From NCBI RefSeq assembly GCF_003058325.1, contig NZ_CP028843.1, positions 487,501 to 551,500 of the forward strand: a DNA stretch of 64,000 nt. Direction: 5' to 3'. Positions 63,444 through 64,000 of this stretch are shown piece after piece; within the stretch, counting starts at the first letter, position 1, and each line of letters starts with the position of its first letter. The translations under genes and the position numbers were made by a program. The stretch comes from Methylobacterium currus (GTDB taxonomy: Bacteria; Pseudomonadota; Alphaproteobacteria; Rhizobiales; Beijerinckiaceae). The notes under the pieces were generated by a model. That model made no database searches and had not been told where the DNA came from. It saw nothing but the letters and a program-made list of their open reading frames with translations.

Positions 63444-63475
63444 CCCCTCTCCCGTAAGGGAGAGGGGACTTTTAT
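63444..63475 (+). terminator. Intrinsic terminator after photolyase-like gene
   Basis: cccctctccc and gggagagggg form a perfect 10-bp stem with a gtaa loop, followed by acttttatcg. It lies about 58 bases after the stop at 63386. The stem sequence is related to the hairpin at 34511-34543. Confidence 0.75.
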
Positions 63476-63522
63476 CGCAGAACCTGGATCAGAGGACCTG
63501 GATCACAGGGACGGCGATCCGC

Positions 63523-64000
63523 TCACGCGGCCTTCGTCATTCCTGCCTCGTTGCGCTTCACGTCGTAGCGGTCGAGCATCATCAGCTTGTGCCAGACCTT
63601 GACGAAGTCGCGCACGAACCGCTCCTGCCCGTCGCGCCCGGCATAGATCTCGACGACGGCCCGGAGCTGCGCGTTCGCGCCGAAGACGAGGTCGCAGCGC
63701 GTCGCCGTGAACGTCGTCGCTCCGGTCTGCCGGTCGTCGAGGGTGAAGCTCGTGCCGGCGGCGTTCGCCTTCTTCCACTCGTAGTCCATGCTGGTGAGCA
63801 CGGTGAAGAAGTCGTTGGTCAGGACGCCGACGCGATCGGTGAAGACGCCGTCGCGTCCGCCGTCGTGGTTCAGGTTGAGCGCACGCAGGCCGCCGGTCAG
63901 CACCACCCATTCGGGGGCGGTGAGGGCGAGCAGGTTGGCCTTGTCGAGGAAGACCTGCTCGGGGGCGACGCGTCCTCCCGTGATCTCGGCGAAGGACGGA
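63523..64000 (-). CDS. katG: Catalase-peroxidase, C-terminal part
   Basis: The last 159 codons of a KatG haem peroxidase; the start lies beyond the window end. The visible C-terminal domain includes [67 protein letters not shown] and the ending [15 protein letters not shown]. This domain lacks the haem site but supports the active one. KatG removes hydrogen peroxide. The catalytic domain is not in the window. Confidence 0.95.
   Translation of the reverse strand, partial: PSFAEITGGRVAPEQVFLDKANLLALTAPEWVVLTGGLRALNLNHDGGRDGVFTDRVGVLTNDFFTVLTSMDYEWKKANAAGTSFTLDDRQTGATTFTATRCDLVFGANAQLRAVVEIYAGRDGQERFVRDFVKVWHKLMMLDRYDVKRNEAGMTKAA

Overview
The window is very GC-rich (strong G/C at third codon positions) with alphaproteobacterial gene content. 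A long lpx-bam-rpsB cluster, an RpsB with a C-terminal helix-hairpin-helix extension, a proteobacterial NDUFS4-type complex I subunit, DUF1491, an HWE-type sensor kinase and a blue-light LOV kinase all point to Hyphomicrobiales, most likely Methylobacterium or a close relative. The genus is an inference from gene content, not from a search.

Layout. 1-9 kb holds unrelated metabolic and signalling genes: an amino-acid permease cut by the window start, a ribbon-helix-helix protein, a GMC oxidoreductase, a tannase/feruloyl-esterase-like secreted hydrolase, a CACHE-like/GGDEF diguanylate cyclase and a Crp/Fnr regulator. 9-12.8 kb is a very large CheB/CheR/PAS/HWE sensor kinase. Two copies of one 1266-bp ISAs1-type insertion sequence (12.9-14.2 kb and 21.7-23.0 kb, opposite orientation, each with its own 8-bp target duplication) flank a glycosyltransferase, a lipoprotein hydrolase, a reductase/LysR divergent pair, an orphan TRAP-type binding protein and a phosphohexomutase. 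Just right of the second copy lie a decayed tRNA-Pro and a frameshifted integrase tail, the scar of a lost integrative element. An intact tRNA-Pro(UGG) lies 1.8 kb further on.

25-42 kb mixes housekeeping and accessory genes: NDUFS4-like protein, a spore-photoproduct-lyase-like radical SAM protein without an ordinary start codon, MFS transporter, DUF1491, argE, SDR, prmA, zinc alcohol dehydrogenase, an outer-membrane-type protein, a RidA-GNAT fusion, a LOV hybrid histidine kinase, a peroxiredoxin, a frameshifted LysR gene and an aldo/keto reductase.

42-58 kb is one leftward cluster read in the order rpsB-tsf-pyrH-frr-uppS-cdsA-dxr-rseP-bamA-lpxD-fabZ-lpxA-lpxI-lpxB. It joins translation factors, UMP kinase, isoprenoid and phospholipid precursor synthesis, outer-membrane protein assembly and lipid A synthesis. 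Hairpin terminators after rpsB, tsf, rseP and bamA suggest several transcription units. Four-base ATGA overlaps couple cdsA-dxr, fabZ-lpxA and lpxI-lpxB.

58-64 kb starts with about 1.4 kb without a confident gene but rich in palindromes, one of which recurs at 18.55 kb. It continues with an enoyl-CoA hydratase, a DUF3140 protein, a ClpP-fold exported protein, a photolyase-like FAD-domain protein and the C-terminal end of katG cut by the window end.

No CRISPR array, rRNA, phage block or clearly new multi-gene system was seen. The most unusual items are single proteins (RidA-GNAT fusion, rearranged photolyase, degenerate CheB domain), the integration scar, and several families of intergenic repeats.
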